Shown here one piece after another: positions 44,655 to 53,327 of a DNA stretch of 64,000 nucleotides. Both the position numbers and the translations under genes were made by a program. Below the pieces are notes generated by a model, which had not been told where the DNA came from, made no database searches, and worked only from the letters and a program-made list of their open reading frames with translations. The stretch is from Nodularia sp034931045. Lineage in GTDB: Bacteria; Cyanobacteriota; Cyanobacteriia; Cyanobacteriales; Nostocaceae. The stretch's first letter is position 1. Each line of letters starts with the position of its first letter. Where the stretch lies: NCBI RefSeq assembly GCF_034931045.1, contig NZ_JAYGHH010000026.1, positions 1 to 64,000 on the forward strand, written 5' to 3'.

Positions 44655-44993
44655 ATGGAAGCCCAAGAAAAACAAGAAGCTTTAGACGCGTTAAGCAAAC
44701 GCTCAGAGTTTGAAAACCAATTGGTGATCAGAGCTTACGAAGATGAAGCTTTTAGACAACAATTGTTAGCAGACCCTAAAACAATTTACGAGCAAGAATT
44801 GGGAACAAATATTCCTGAATCCTTCAAAATTGAAGTAGTTGAAGAACTGCCAAACACCATTTACATGGTTTTACCCAGAAAAACTGAAGAAGTAGGCGCA
44901 GAAGGTGAACTTTCTGACGAAGCTTTAGAAGCAGTAGCAGGTGGTGGTTGGGCTATTGGTTCTAGACGCAATTGGGTTGTAGCTTGGAAGTAA
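44655..44993 (+). CDS. NHLP-leader RiPP precursor (proteusin-like)
   Basis: 112 residues, with a strong TTAGGAGAA ribosome site before ATG 44655. The leader (1-97) is nitrile-hydratase-alpha-like: FENQLVIRAYEDEAFRQQLL, ADPKTIYEQELG, then IPESFKIEVVEELPNTIYMV LP and an acidic ELSDEALEAVAGG ending in the double glycine (96-97). Cut there by the C39 peptidase, the core is GWAIGSRRNWVVAWK (98-112; 14 residues if cut after Gly98). The core has three Trp (99, 107, 111) and an Arg pair (104-105), and no Cys. Only one precursor gene was found. It is the substrate of the modifying enzymes that follow. Confidence 0.93.
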   Translation: MEAQEKQEALDALSKRSEFENQLVIRAYEDEAFRQQLLADPKTIYEQELGTNIPESFKIEVVEELPNTIYMVLPRKTEEVGAEGELSDEALEAVAGGGWAIGSRRNWVVAWK

Positions 44994-45170
44994 CGAGCTT
45001 TTTGCTTTGAGTAGAAGACTATAATCAATCCTCTTCTCAAGGCTGCCGAATCTTTTTCTCAGGAATGGAAAAGTGTTTAAGTTTTGCCCCAGTGGACTGG
45101 GATAAATATCAAATTCCAGTTCACTAGGTCTTTTCCAAATTATAAAAAACTTGAAAATAAATTACAAATT

Positions 45171-46625
45171 ATGAATAAAATTTCAGCATTAACTAAGCCA
45201 AAAACAATAGAAATTGATATTAGTCGGATTCGCTATGTTTTAGAACAAGGGAACAGAGAATCTCATTGGCTCAAAAAACTTTCTGATCAACAGTTAACGC
45301 AAGAAATTCTCAAAATTACTCAAATTAAACGTTTTATTGAAAAGGGACAAGGGGATCTCAGTTTTAGAGCCAAGATTTTGAGCAACTTTGATGCAACTGT
45401 CAAAGCTTTTAACTTAGATGTTTGTTCTGATGACGTTGAGTTTTTGTGGAACCCAAGGTCAGCAAAACCACCGCAGGGATACCAAGAGTTTAATGATATT
45501 CAATCCCAGTGGGCGCAATCTATCATTAATTTAGCAGGATCGAGTAGCAATCTTCGTTATCGAGCCTGGCGAAAACGGCAAGTAGCTCGGTGTAAAAGTC
45601 AAGTATTCCAAGGGGATGAAACCCAACACTTTCCTGTATCGTTTGAACTAAACAAGGGATGTTCTGTGGGTTGTTGGTTTTGTGGTGTTGCTGCTCCGAG
45701 TTTGGGTGATATTTTCCTCTATACCGCAGAAAATGCCCAACTATGGCAAGAAATTCTGGTATTGATGAAACAAACCTTGGGAGACGCAGCCGGAGCGGGT
45801 TTTTGTTATTGTGCTACTGACCCCCTTGATAATCCTGATTATGAAAAATTCTTAACCGATTTTCATGCGATCTTGGGTGTATTTCCGCAAACGACTACGG
45901 CTCAACCTCTCAAAGACCCGGAACGCACGCGATCGCTCCTGAAACTGTCTTTAGAAAAGGGTTGTCTGCTCAATCGCTTCTCAATCATTTCCCTGAAACT
46001 TCTGGAAAGACTGCACGCAGAGTTTACACCAGAGGATTTAGCATTTGTGGGTTTAGTGCTGCAAAATCCCGAATCTGGCTTACCTAAATCTATTTCTGGA
46101 AAGGCTAGAGAACGGGCGCAACGTCAAGCGGAAAAAGAGGATAAAGCTATAAATGATGATCACTCAGGAACTACGGCTTGTGTGACGGGATTCCTAATTA
46201 ATATGGTTGATCAAAGTGTGAAATTGATCAGTCCTTGCAATGCCAGCGATCGCTGGCCACTAGGGTATCAAATTTACGCACAGGGAACCTTTAGCAACGC
46301 TGCGGATCTGGGTCTATTCATGTCAGCTGCGATTGACCAGTATATGCAGATAGAAGTTAAAGATAGCGATCGCTTGCGTTTCCGTCCTGATCTGCAATAT
46401 GAAAGTTTATCAGACGGCTTTCAACTGTCCACCAGATTTTTTAAACATAAATTTCGCCATGCTGACCATATTAAACAGCTAGGAGAAATTCTATTACCAG
46501 GAAATAAAACCGTCGCGGAAATATTACATCTATTTAATATCTGCGGTGTTCCTTCCGGACAAATCCGCAAATCTATCAACCTCATGTTCAGTCAAGGTGT
46601 TTTTGATGACGAGCCAATTACCTAA
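45171..46625 (+). CDS. Radical SAM RiPP epimerase 1 (PoyD/OspD-like)
   Basis: 484 residues from ATG 45171; the frame is open to a TTG at 45084, but that extension is not conserved in the paralogue. Radical SAM Cys164-x3-Cys168-x2-Cys171 (GCSVGCWFCG). Other paralogue-shared blocks are CYCATDPLDNPDYEKFL, FPQTTTAQPLKDPERTRSLL and KLISPCNASDRWPLGYQ. The N-terminal 95 residues resemble the leader-like domain of PoyD-type enzymes. The family converts L- to D-residues in proteusin cores through Calpha radicals. Neighbour of a near-relative; the two probably act on different positions. Confidence 0.85.
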   Translation: MNKISALTKPKTIEIDISRIRYVLEQGNRESHWLKKLSDQQLTQEILKITQIKRFIEKGQGDLSFRAKILSNFDATVKAFNLDVCSDDVEFLWNPRSAKPPQGYQEFNDIQSQWAQSIINLAGSSSNLRYRAWRKRQVARCKSQVFQGDETQHFPVSFELNKGCSVGCWFCGVAAPSLGDIFLYTAENAQLWQEILVLMKQTLGDAAGAGFCYCATDPLDNPDYEKFLTDFHAILGVFPQTTTAQPLKDPERTRSLLKLSLEKGCLLNRFSIISLKLLERLHAEFTPEDLAFVGLVLQNPESGLPKSISGKARERAQRQAEKEDKAINDDHSGTTACVTGFLINMVDQSVKLISPCNASDRWPLGYQIYAQGTFSNAADLGLFMSAAIDQYMQIEVKDSDRLRFRPDLQYESLSDGFQLSTRFFKHKFRHADHIKQLGEILLPGNKTVAEILHLFNICGVPSGQIRKSINLMFSQGVFDDEPIT

Positions 46626-46663
46626 CTGGCAGATCGATCATTGCTAATCTTTGAGAAAGTTAT

Positions 46664-48151
46664 ATGTCAACCATTGCCCCTCCCCATATCCAACAACTAG
46701 GCTTAGTTAGTCTAGCGCAGATTAGACAGTTGCTATCCAGTCAGATTGCAGCCGAAACCCACTGGATCAAAGACTTATCTGATCAAGAATTTGCTCAAGA
46801 ATTTCATAGAATTACCCATGCTCAACGCTTTATGCAAAGATGGGAAGCTGATCCTCAATTCAGAGAGCAAGTTATTAATAATCCACAGCAAGCAGTCGCC
46901 CGCTACCATTTAGACGTTGACCCCGAAGAAATCAAACCTTTGTGGGAACCACAGTTGCTAGAACAACTACAAACAGCAGGAAAATTGCCTTTACTTGTAG
47001 AACGGTGTCGTGATTTTGCCCAAGCATTCGAGCAGTGCAATGATTCTAATTTAATTGCTGCTAGTCATAATCGCCATTATACAGCTTGGCGATCGCGCCA
47101 AATGAATCGCCTATCTAGTCAGGTTCCCCAGTGGCTTTCGGAAGACATTGGACATTTTCCAGTTAGTTTTGAATTGAGTCAAGGATGTTCTATTGGTTGC
47201 TGGTTCTGTAGTGTTTCCGCCCCTACTCTTGAGGATATTTTCTTCTACACGCCAGAAAACGCGCAGTTGTGGCGGAAGGTTTTGGAATTGTTGCAAGAGA
47301 AACTAGGCACAGCCGCAGGAGAAGGCTTTTGTTATTGGGCAACAGATCCCCTCGATAACCCTGACTATGAAAAGTTTTTGTGCGATTATCACGAAATTTT
47401 GGGTGTATTTCCCCAAACGACTACAGCCCAACCTCTCAAAAATATTAACCGGACAAAATCGTTACTGAAACTGGCTTTAGAAAAAGGGAACAGATTAAAT
47501 CGGTTCTCAATTCTGTCTCTGAAAATTCTTGACAAACTCCATGAAGCATTCACCCCAGAAGAATTAGCCTTTGTTGGGTTAGTGACTCAAAATCAAGAGG
47601 CGGGGATTGAAAAAGCCAGTGCTGGACGGATGCGTGAGTATAACCAACGCCAAGCCACGAAAAAAGAGCAAGTCGTTGATGAATCTTTACCGGGAACCAA
47701 TGCTTGCGTGAGTGGGTTTCTGTTTAATATGGTGGATCGCAGCGTTAAATTAGTCAGTCCTTGTCCTGCAAGCGATCGCTTTCCCAATGGTTATCAAGTC
47801 CATGATCAAACCACATTTACCACCGTTGATGAATTAAGAACATTTCTAGACAAAGCGATTGAGACTTATATGCCTTTATCTCTGCGTCCAGGCGATCGCG
47901 TGCGTTTTCGCAGCGACCTGAAATATGAGGAATTCGAGGACGGCTTTCATGTCTCCACACGCTTTTTAACCTTGAAGTTTCGCAATGATCCTTATCTCAA
48001 ACAACTAGGCAAAGTCATTCTCAAGGGTGATAAAACCGTATCACAAATTACTTCTTTATTTAATATTTGTGGTACTTCTACCCCCACTACCCTAAAAGCA
48101 CTCAATTTAATGTTTGCACAAGGAATTTTAGCCGAGCAACCAGAAGAATAA
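46664..48151 (+). CDS. Radical SAM RiPP epimerase 2 (PoyD/OspD-like)
   Basis: 495 residues, a clear paralogue of the preceding gene over its full length. Radical SAM Cys175-x3-Cys179-x2-Cys182 (GCSIGCWFCS). Shared blocks: APTLEDIFFYTPENAQLWRK, CYWATDPLDNPDYEKFL, FPQTTTAQPLKNINRTKSLL and SPCPASDRFPNGYQ. The N-terminus carries ADPQFREQVINNPQQAVARY, which echoes the precursor leader. Probably installs D-residues. A weak GAGAAAG ribosome site precedes the ATG. Confidence 0.85.
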   Translation: MSTIAPPHIQQLGLVSLAQIRQLLSSQIAAETHWIKDLSDQEFAQEFHRITHAQRFMQRWEADPQFREQVINNPQQAVARYHLDVDPEEIKPLWEPQLLEQLQTAGKLPLLVERCRDFAQAFEQCNDSNLIAASHNRHYTAWRSRQMNRLSSQVPQWLSEDIGHFPVSFELSQGCSIGCWFCSVSAPTLEDIFFYTPENAQLWRKVLELLQEKLGTAAGEGFCYWATDPLDNPDYEKFLCDYHEILGVFPQTTTAQPLKNINRTKSLLKLALEKGNRLNRFSILSLKILDKLHEAFTPEELAFVGLVTQNQEAGIEKASAGRMREYNQRQATKKEQVVDESLPGTNACVSGFLFNMVDRSVKLVSPCPASDRFPNGYQVHDQTTFTTVDELRTFLDKAIETYMPLSLRPGDRVRFRSDLKYEEFEDGFHVSTRFLTLKFRNDPYLKQLGKVILKGDKTVSQITSLFNICGTSTPTTLKALNLMFAQGILAEQPEE

Positions 48152-48205
48152 TTAGAACAGCCTAACAATTAGTTTCTATTTGTAATTAGAGGAAAGTTAA
48201 AAATC

Positions 48206-49135
48206 ATGGCAGGAATTCCAGTTATTCTCTTTGAAGAACACAACGAAGCATTTTTTGCTTGGCACTATGCCATTCAAAAACAATGGATGCCAAAATCGGG
48301 AAACACCTTGCTGCATATTGATGAACATTCCGATATGGGCATTCCTCGATTCAATTATCCAATCAAATCCTTAAATGGTAACTTACAAGAAATTTATAAC
48401 TTTACTTATAATGAACTGACAATTGAAAATTTTATTATTCCTGCTATTTATCAGGGATTGTTTAATAAATTATATTGGATTCGTCAAAATCAACAAGCTC
48501 CCATTCCTGCTTCAATGTGTGTTTATTCCCATGATCAAGAAGGGAAGATTTTAACCGCAAAAGATATGCAATCTCTAGGAACAAAAGCCCTATTTGATCC
48601 TAAGTACAAAAAGGCAAAATTCCAATCCTTTACTGTGAATGAATCCGAAAAATTTTCCGAAAAACAATCTGTGATTTTAGATATTGATTTAGATTATTTT
48701 TCCTGTAATAACTCATATCATAACTTTCAAGGACAACTAGAAATAACGAAAGAACAATATGATGAATTTCGCCAAGACCCTTATCAATTTATGCGCTTAA
48801 CTTTGGGAAGTGGTGTAAAAACGCAAGTTGTTGAGGGAAAATATTATTTAGTTTTTAATCAGTTTTCGCAGCAAGATGAGCAGAAAGTTCCTAATGTTCT
48901 CAAAGTGTCAGAAGCTAAAATTCTAGAGAGGATTGACCACGTTATAAACTTTCTCAAAGTTAAGCAAGTCGAAATTAAATTGATTGATATTTGTCGGTCA
49001 AGATTGAGTGGATTTACTCCAGAAGATCAATATCAATTCATTGAAGATAATTTAATCAAGAAACTTCAGGAACTTTACCCCCTTGATATCATGAGATTAT
49101 CTGAAATTTATCAACAAGAAAAAGTAGCAGCTTAA
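48206..49135 (+). CDS. UPF0489 peptide arginase (OspR-like)
   Basis: 309 residues. Arginase/deacetylase-type metal motifs: HIDEHSDMG (Asp39-His41-Asp43) and SVILDIDLDYFSCN (Asp159-Asp161-Asp163). UPF0489 proteins in proteusin clusters (OspR, landornamide pathway) turn Arg in the peptide into ornithine with loss of urea. The core's Arg104-Arg105 pair is the obvious target. AGAGGAAAG precedes ATG 48206. Confidence 0.88.
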   Translation: MAGIPVILFEEHNEAFFAWHYAIQKQWMPKSGNTLLHIDEHSDMGIPRFNYPIKSLNGNLQEIYNFTYNELTIENFIIPAIYQGLFNKLYWIRQNQQAPIPASMCVYSHDQEGKILTAKDMQSLGTKALFDPKYKKAKFQSFTVNESEKFSEKQSVILDIDLDYFSCNNSYHNFQGQLEITKEQYDEFRQDPYQFMRLTLGSGVKTQVVEGKYYLVFNQFSQQDEQKVPNVLKVSEAKILERIDHVINFLKVKQVEIKLIDICRSRLSGFTPEDQYQFIEDNLIKKLQELYPLDIMRLSEIYQQEKVAA

Positions 49136-49160
49136 CTAATTAAAAACAGGAGATAAATTT

Positions 49161-50399
49161 ATGAAACTTGCTATTATTGGTGGAGGAACTGCGGGCTACA
49201 TGGCTGCGGCTCATATCACAAAACATTTCCCAAAATTTGAACTATATCACATTTATGATTCAGCCATTCCCACAATTGGCGTAGGTGAAGGAACTCAGGC
49301 ACATTTTCCAGGCTGGATAGAAGATATTACAGGACTGGGCTTTTCAGAATTACAGGAAAAATGCAACGTTACCCGTAAATATGGCATCAAATTTGAAAAT
49401 TGGGGGACAAAAAATAAGGAGTTCATGCATAACTTTTATCCACCCAAAACGTCCTATGGCTATCATATATCCTCTGCTAAATTAGTCGAACTGTTGCAGG
49501 AATATATCATCTCTACACGGATAGATCAAAAAGTTATTCATGTAGAAAGTAATGGCGTAAAAGTTAATATTGAATTTGCTGATCACAGTCCCTTAGAGGT
49601 TGACTTTGCCTTTGATGGTCGAGGCTTTCCTAAAACCTTTGATGACCAACAATCTCAATGGTCTTTAATTCCTACAAATGCAGCTTTGATTCGGCGAGGT
49701 CCAGTTGTTGATTATAATCAAGCAACGCGTTCTATTGCCAGACCTTATGGTTGGATTTTTGTGATTCCTCTAACTACCCATACTTCCTACGGCTACATTT
49801 ATAATAATCAAATTAATTCAGTCAGTGAGATAGAGGCGGATTTCCAAGAATTTCTGCAAGCAGAAGATGTAAAAATAATGGGAGAAGACAAACATCTGAA
49901 TTTCCCCAATTTTGCTTGTAAAGATTTCTTTGATGGCGCATTGTTTAAAATTGGTAATACTGCTTCATTTATCGAACCATTAGAAGCAACTGCGCTGGGT
50001 GTGATCCACGCTCAAATTACTTATGCTTCTCTCTATCCTCTGCAAGAATTAGCAGACTTAAACGGTCAACCCAGGGGCGCATTTGACATTAATAAAATTC
50101 AAGCCTTTAATAAATTTTTGTCAAACACAATTTTAAAAGTCGTGTTGTTTATAGGATGGCACTATGTTGGCGGTTCTCCTTTTGACACAGAATTTTGGCG
50201 GTTTGCTAAATCAAATTTTGAGCAAGAGTTAGCGAAGATAGATAATCCTTATGTGATCAGCGAATTTAATAGATTTTTGCAAGCTGGCTCTAATTTTAAT
50301 TATTGGATGTATTTTGACAACCCCCGGAGCAGTTTTTCAGGAATTACACCGGCCAGTTTCTATGAAATCGGCAATGGTATTGGTTATTTTGCTGCTTAA
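49161..50399 (+). CDS. FAD-dependent Trp halogenase-family enzyme
   Basis: 412 residues, shorter than free-Trp halogenases (about 530). FAD motif IIGGGTAGYMAA (6-17), GVGEGTQAHFPGW (40-52) and catalytic Lys73 in TRKYGIKFENW. The WxWxIP motif is WIFVIP here, with the second Trp changed to Phe. Also FIEPLEATALG, the usual FAD/chloride block. Relatives such as MibH or SrpI halogenate Trp in peptides; the core has three Trp. It needs reduced flavin from a reductase, and none is nearby. AGGAGA precedes ATG 49161. Confidence 0.85.
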   Translation: MKLAIIGGGTAGYMAAAHITKHFPKFELYHIYDSAIPTIGVGEGTQAHFPGWIEDITGLGFSELQEKCNVTRKYGIKFENWGTKNKEFMHNFYPPKTSYGYHISSAKLVELLQEYIISTRIDQKVIHVESNGVKVNIEFADHSPLEVDFAFDGRGFPKTFDDQQSQWSLIPTNAALIRRGPVVDYNQATRSIARPYGWIFVIPLTTHTSYGYIYNNQINSVSEIEADFQEFLQAEDVKIMGEDKHLNFPNFACKDFFDGALFKIGNTASFIEPLEATALGVIHAQITYASLYPLQELADLNGQPRGAFDINKIQAFNKFLSNTILKVVLFIGWHYVGGSPFDTEFWRFAKSNFEQELAKIDNPYVISEFNRFLQAGSNFNYWMYFDNPRSSFSGITPASFYEIGNGIGYFAA

Positions 50400-50438
50400 T
50401 TGGTCAAGAGTCCCCATTCCCTATCCCCCATTTTTAAT

Positions 50439-52436
50439 ATGATTGATGTGTGCCTGGTATCCATGCCTTATGCAGCAGTTGAACGTCCTTCAATTGCTTT
50501 AGGCTTATTAAAAGCCTCTTTGCAAATGAATGGAATGAAAGCTGAGGCTATTTATCCCAATCTCTGGTTTGCGGAAGAAATAGGACTGCCTAAATATCAG
50601 GTATTAAGTCTCAGCCGTCCTGAATTAATTATGGGCGAGTGGACTTTTTCTCAAGTAGCCTTTCCTGACTGGGAACCTGATGATCAAGAATATCTGCGTG
50701 ACGTTGCTTATGATCATCCAGCTATGCGACAAGCCCTTTTATGGGTGCGCGATCGCGCTGCGGCCTTTGTTGATCGGGTGGCGAGAGCAGTTTTAGAATT
50801 AAATCCTCGCATTGTGAGTTGCAGTTCGACATTTCAACAAAACTGTGCATCTTTAGCATTGCTGCGACGGATTCGGGAATTAAACCCAGCGATCGCCACT
50901 ATTATGGGGGGTGCTAACTGCGAGGGCGAAATGGGGCTGACACTTCACCAAGCCTTTGACTGGGTGGATTTTATTTGCTCTGGGGAAGGGGACGAACTGT
51001 TTTCAGCATTATGTCAGCAAATTTTAACCCACGGACGAGAGCTACCAACGACCAAATTACCTCAAGGTGTGATTACTCCCAGCCATCGTCAAGGCTTAAC
51101 GCTTTCCACAGTTTCCAGAGGATCTGTACAGAATCTAGACCAAATAGCCATTCCCGACTACGACGACTATTTTCACACTCTAGAAAACTTGGCGATCGCA
51201 GCATACATTGAGCCAGGAATACCCATAGAAACTTCGCGCGGATGTTGGTGGGGACAAAAACAACATTGTAGTTTCTGTGGTTTAAATGGTTCTGGGATGA
51301 CTTATCGTTCCAAATCTCCAGAACGTGTAGTTAAGGAATTTACAACCCTGGCAGAGCGTTATCATTTGCAAAGATTCTTTGTTGTGGATAATATTCTTGA
51401 TATCAAGCATATTGATACTGTACTGCCCGTTTTGGCATCCTTAGAACAGCCTTACTCTATTTTTTACGAAACTAAAGCCAATCTCCGCAAAGAACAGGTG
51501 CAGCAACTGGCACAAGCAGGTGTGCGATTCATTCAACCAGGCATGGAAAATATGCACGATCGCGCCTTGCAACTCCTCAAAAAAGGTAACATTGCCTTAA
51601 TGAATGTCCAACTATTAAAGTGGGCTAGGGAGTTTGGGATTCTTGTGGATTGGAATTTTCTGATTGGCATTCCTGGTGAGTCTGGAGAATGGTATGCCGA
51701 AATGGTAGAATGGCTACCTTTAATCGCTCACTTACAACCGCCATCGGCTGCTTATCCCATTCGCTATGATCGCTTTAGTCCCTATCACGAAAATTCATTA
51801 GACTACGGACTACAACTGTCTCCTCATAAATCTTACTCCTATGTTTACCCGTTTTCGGCTGAGGTAATTGCTCAATTAGCTTATTACTTTGAAGATCATA
51901 GTCACGGCCGAAATATCTCTAGTTCCTCTGATTGGCGAGAAACAGGTTTAATTCCCGAACATAAATTGCTGCAAGATTGTATTGCTAGTTGGGGAGAGTT
52001 ATTTTGGTCGCCACAACCACCGAAATTAAATATTATAGAAGATGACGGTCAGCGATTGCGAATTGTGGACACTAGACCTTGTGCTGTCGCTAATGAAATG
52101 TTTGTAGAAGGTTTAGCCTACGAAATCTATTTAGCTTGCGATCGCGTCTTGACTGAACCAGAGTTGCTACGTATCCTCAAAGTTAAGACTGGAGTTAGTC
52201 TGTGTTGGGATGAGGTTAAGCCTATTGTGGCTGAATTGCGATCGCGCCACATCTTATTACAAATTAACAATCGATTACTGAGTTTAGCCGTCAAAGAACC
52301 TTCACCTCTGCCAGACTCCCAAGACTATCCAGGCGGCAGCGTTGACGTTCGCAGTTATCTCCAAGACCACCGCAAACAATCACAACCTCAACAAAAAGTG
52401 CAGAGCAGTTTACAGATGTTTCAAGTTAAAGTTTAG
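50439..52436 (+). CDS. B12-binding radical SAM RiPP maturation protein (rSAM_ocin_1 type)
   Basis: 665 residues from ATG 50439; the frame opens at a TTG overlapping the previous stop, but the family starts at this Met (IDVCLVSMPYAAVERPS). N-terminal cobalamin-binding fold (about 1-215), radical SAM Cys269-x7-Cys277-x2-Cys280 (GCWWGQKQHCSFCGLNG), then PYSIFYETKANLRKEQV, FIQPGMENMHDRAL and a long C-terminal extension. The class C-methylates unactivated carbons of RiPP cores, or does other radical chemistry. The site in this core is unknown. Confidence 0.88.
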   Translation: MIDVCLVSMPYAAVERPSIALGLLKASLQMNGMKAEAIYPNLWFAEEIGLPKYQVLSLSRPELIMGEWTFSQVAFPDWEPDDQEYLRDVAYDHPAMRQALLWVRDRAAAFVDRVARAVLELNPRIVSCSSTFQQNCASLALLRRIRELNPAIATIMGGANCEGEMGLTLHQAFDWVDFICSGEGDELFSALCQQILTHGRELPTTKLPQGVITPSHRQGLTLSTVSRGSVQNLDQIAIPDYDDYFHTLENLAIAAYIEPGIPIETSRGCWWGQKQHCSFCGLNGSGMTYRSKSPERVVKEFTTLAERYHLQRFFVVDNILDIKHIDTVLPVLASLEQPYSIFYETKANLRKEQVQQLAQAGVRFIQPGMENMHDRALQLLKKGNIALMNVQLLKWAREFGILVDWNFLIGIPGESGEWYAEMVEWLPLIAHLQPPSAAYPIRYDRFSPYHENSLDYGLQLSPHKSYSYVYPFSAEVIAQLAYYFEDHSHGRNISSSSDWRETGLIPEHKLLQDCIASWGELFWSPQPPKLNIIEDDGQRLRIVDTRPCAVANEMFVEGLAYEIYLACDRVLTEPELLRILKVKTGVSLCWDEVKPIVAELRSRHILLQINNRLLSLAVKEPSPLPDSQDYPGGSVDVRSYLQDHRKQSQPQQKVQSSLQMFQVKV

Positions 52437-52442
52437 CAATAA

Positions 52443-53270
52443 ATGGATACAATGGCTTTGGGGAGTGTGGCGATCGCGCGAATTCACAAACCCACAAAAG
52501 AAGAGTTTGAACAAAATTTTTTGTCCCCCCAAAAACCTTGCGTGATTACAGGTGCAATAGACGACTGGCCGGCATTATCTGCTTGGACAATTAATTACTT
52601 AAAAACCAATATTGGTGATACAATTGTCCCTTGTCGCGTATCCCAAAACGATTACTTTGATAATTATCACGCACATAAACAAATTAAACTCGCTGTTTTC
52701 TTAGATTGGATTTTAGCCAACGAACAGCAGAATGCTTGGGATGTTATTTTTCATAAAAAAAACAAAACTAAATATTTTGTGGGTTCCTTAGATATTCCCA
52801 CCTATTTCTCCGAAATCTTAGCCGACATTACGATTCCTAATTATTTTGACTCTAAGTTACTCACATCTCAGAATCTTTGGATCGGACAGGGAAATAATCG
52901 GGTAAATTTACACTACGATTTCTTTCACAATTTCAATGTCCAGATTGTTGGACAAAAACACTGGTTCATATTTCCTCCTGAACAATCTTCCTTCTTATAC
53001 CCTCATCCTTGGTATACCAAATTTTTTTGGTGCAGTCAGGTAAATATTAATCAACCAGATTTGCAGAAATTTCCTAAGTTTAGCGAAATTACACCATTAG
53101 AAGTTATTACTAACCCAGGAGAAATACTTTTTCTCCCTAGTGGTTGGTGGCATTCTCCTGTGGGAATTGGTACTAATATCGCTGTAAATTTCTGGTGGCG
53201 AATGAATTTAAAAGAAATAGTAAATTTCCTATCTCTGAAAGTTTTAAACATTCGCCCACACATAATTTGA
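52443..53270 (+). CDS. JmjC/cupin-8 Fe(II)/2-oxoglutarate hydroxylase
   Basis: 275 residues. Iron-binding HxD...H: His157-x-Asp159 (NLHYDFFHN) and His237 (LPSGWWHSPVG). FIH/JMJD6-like cupin-8 fold, with PCVITGAIDDWPA at the N-terminus and QKHWFIFPPEQ in the barrel. These enzymes hydroxylate peptide side chains. It begins 7 bases after the B12 radical SAM gene, so it belongs to the same unit and probably hydroxylates the core. Confidence 0.88.
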   Translation: MDTMALGSVAIARIHKPTKEEFEQNFLSPQKPCVITGAIDDWPALSAWTINYLKTNIGDTIVPCRVSQNDYFDNYHAHKQIKLAVFLDWILANEQQNAWDVIFHKKNKTKYFVGSLDIPTYFSEILADITIPNYFDSKLLTSQNLWIGQGNNRVNLHYDFFHNFNVQIVGQKHWFIFPPEQSSFLYPHPWYTKFFWCSQVNINQPDLQKFPKFSEITPLEVITNPGEILFLPSGWWHSPVGIGTNIAVNFWWRMNLKEIVNFLSLKVLNIRPHII

Positions 53271-53327
53271 TAATATATAAATGTATCACAATAAGACAGC
53301 ACAAAATTATCAATTCGGAATACTGGT

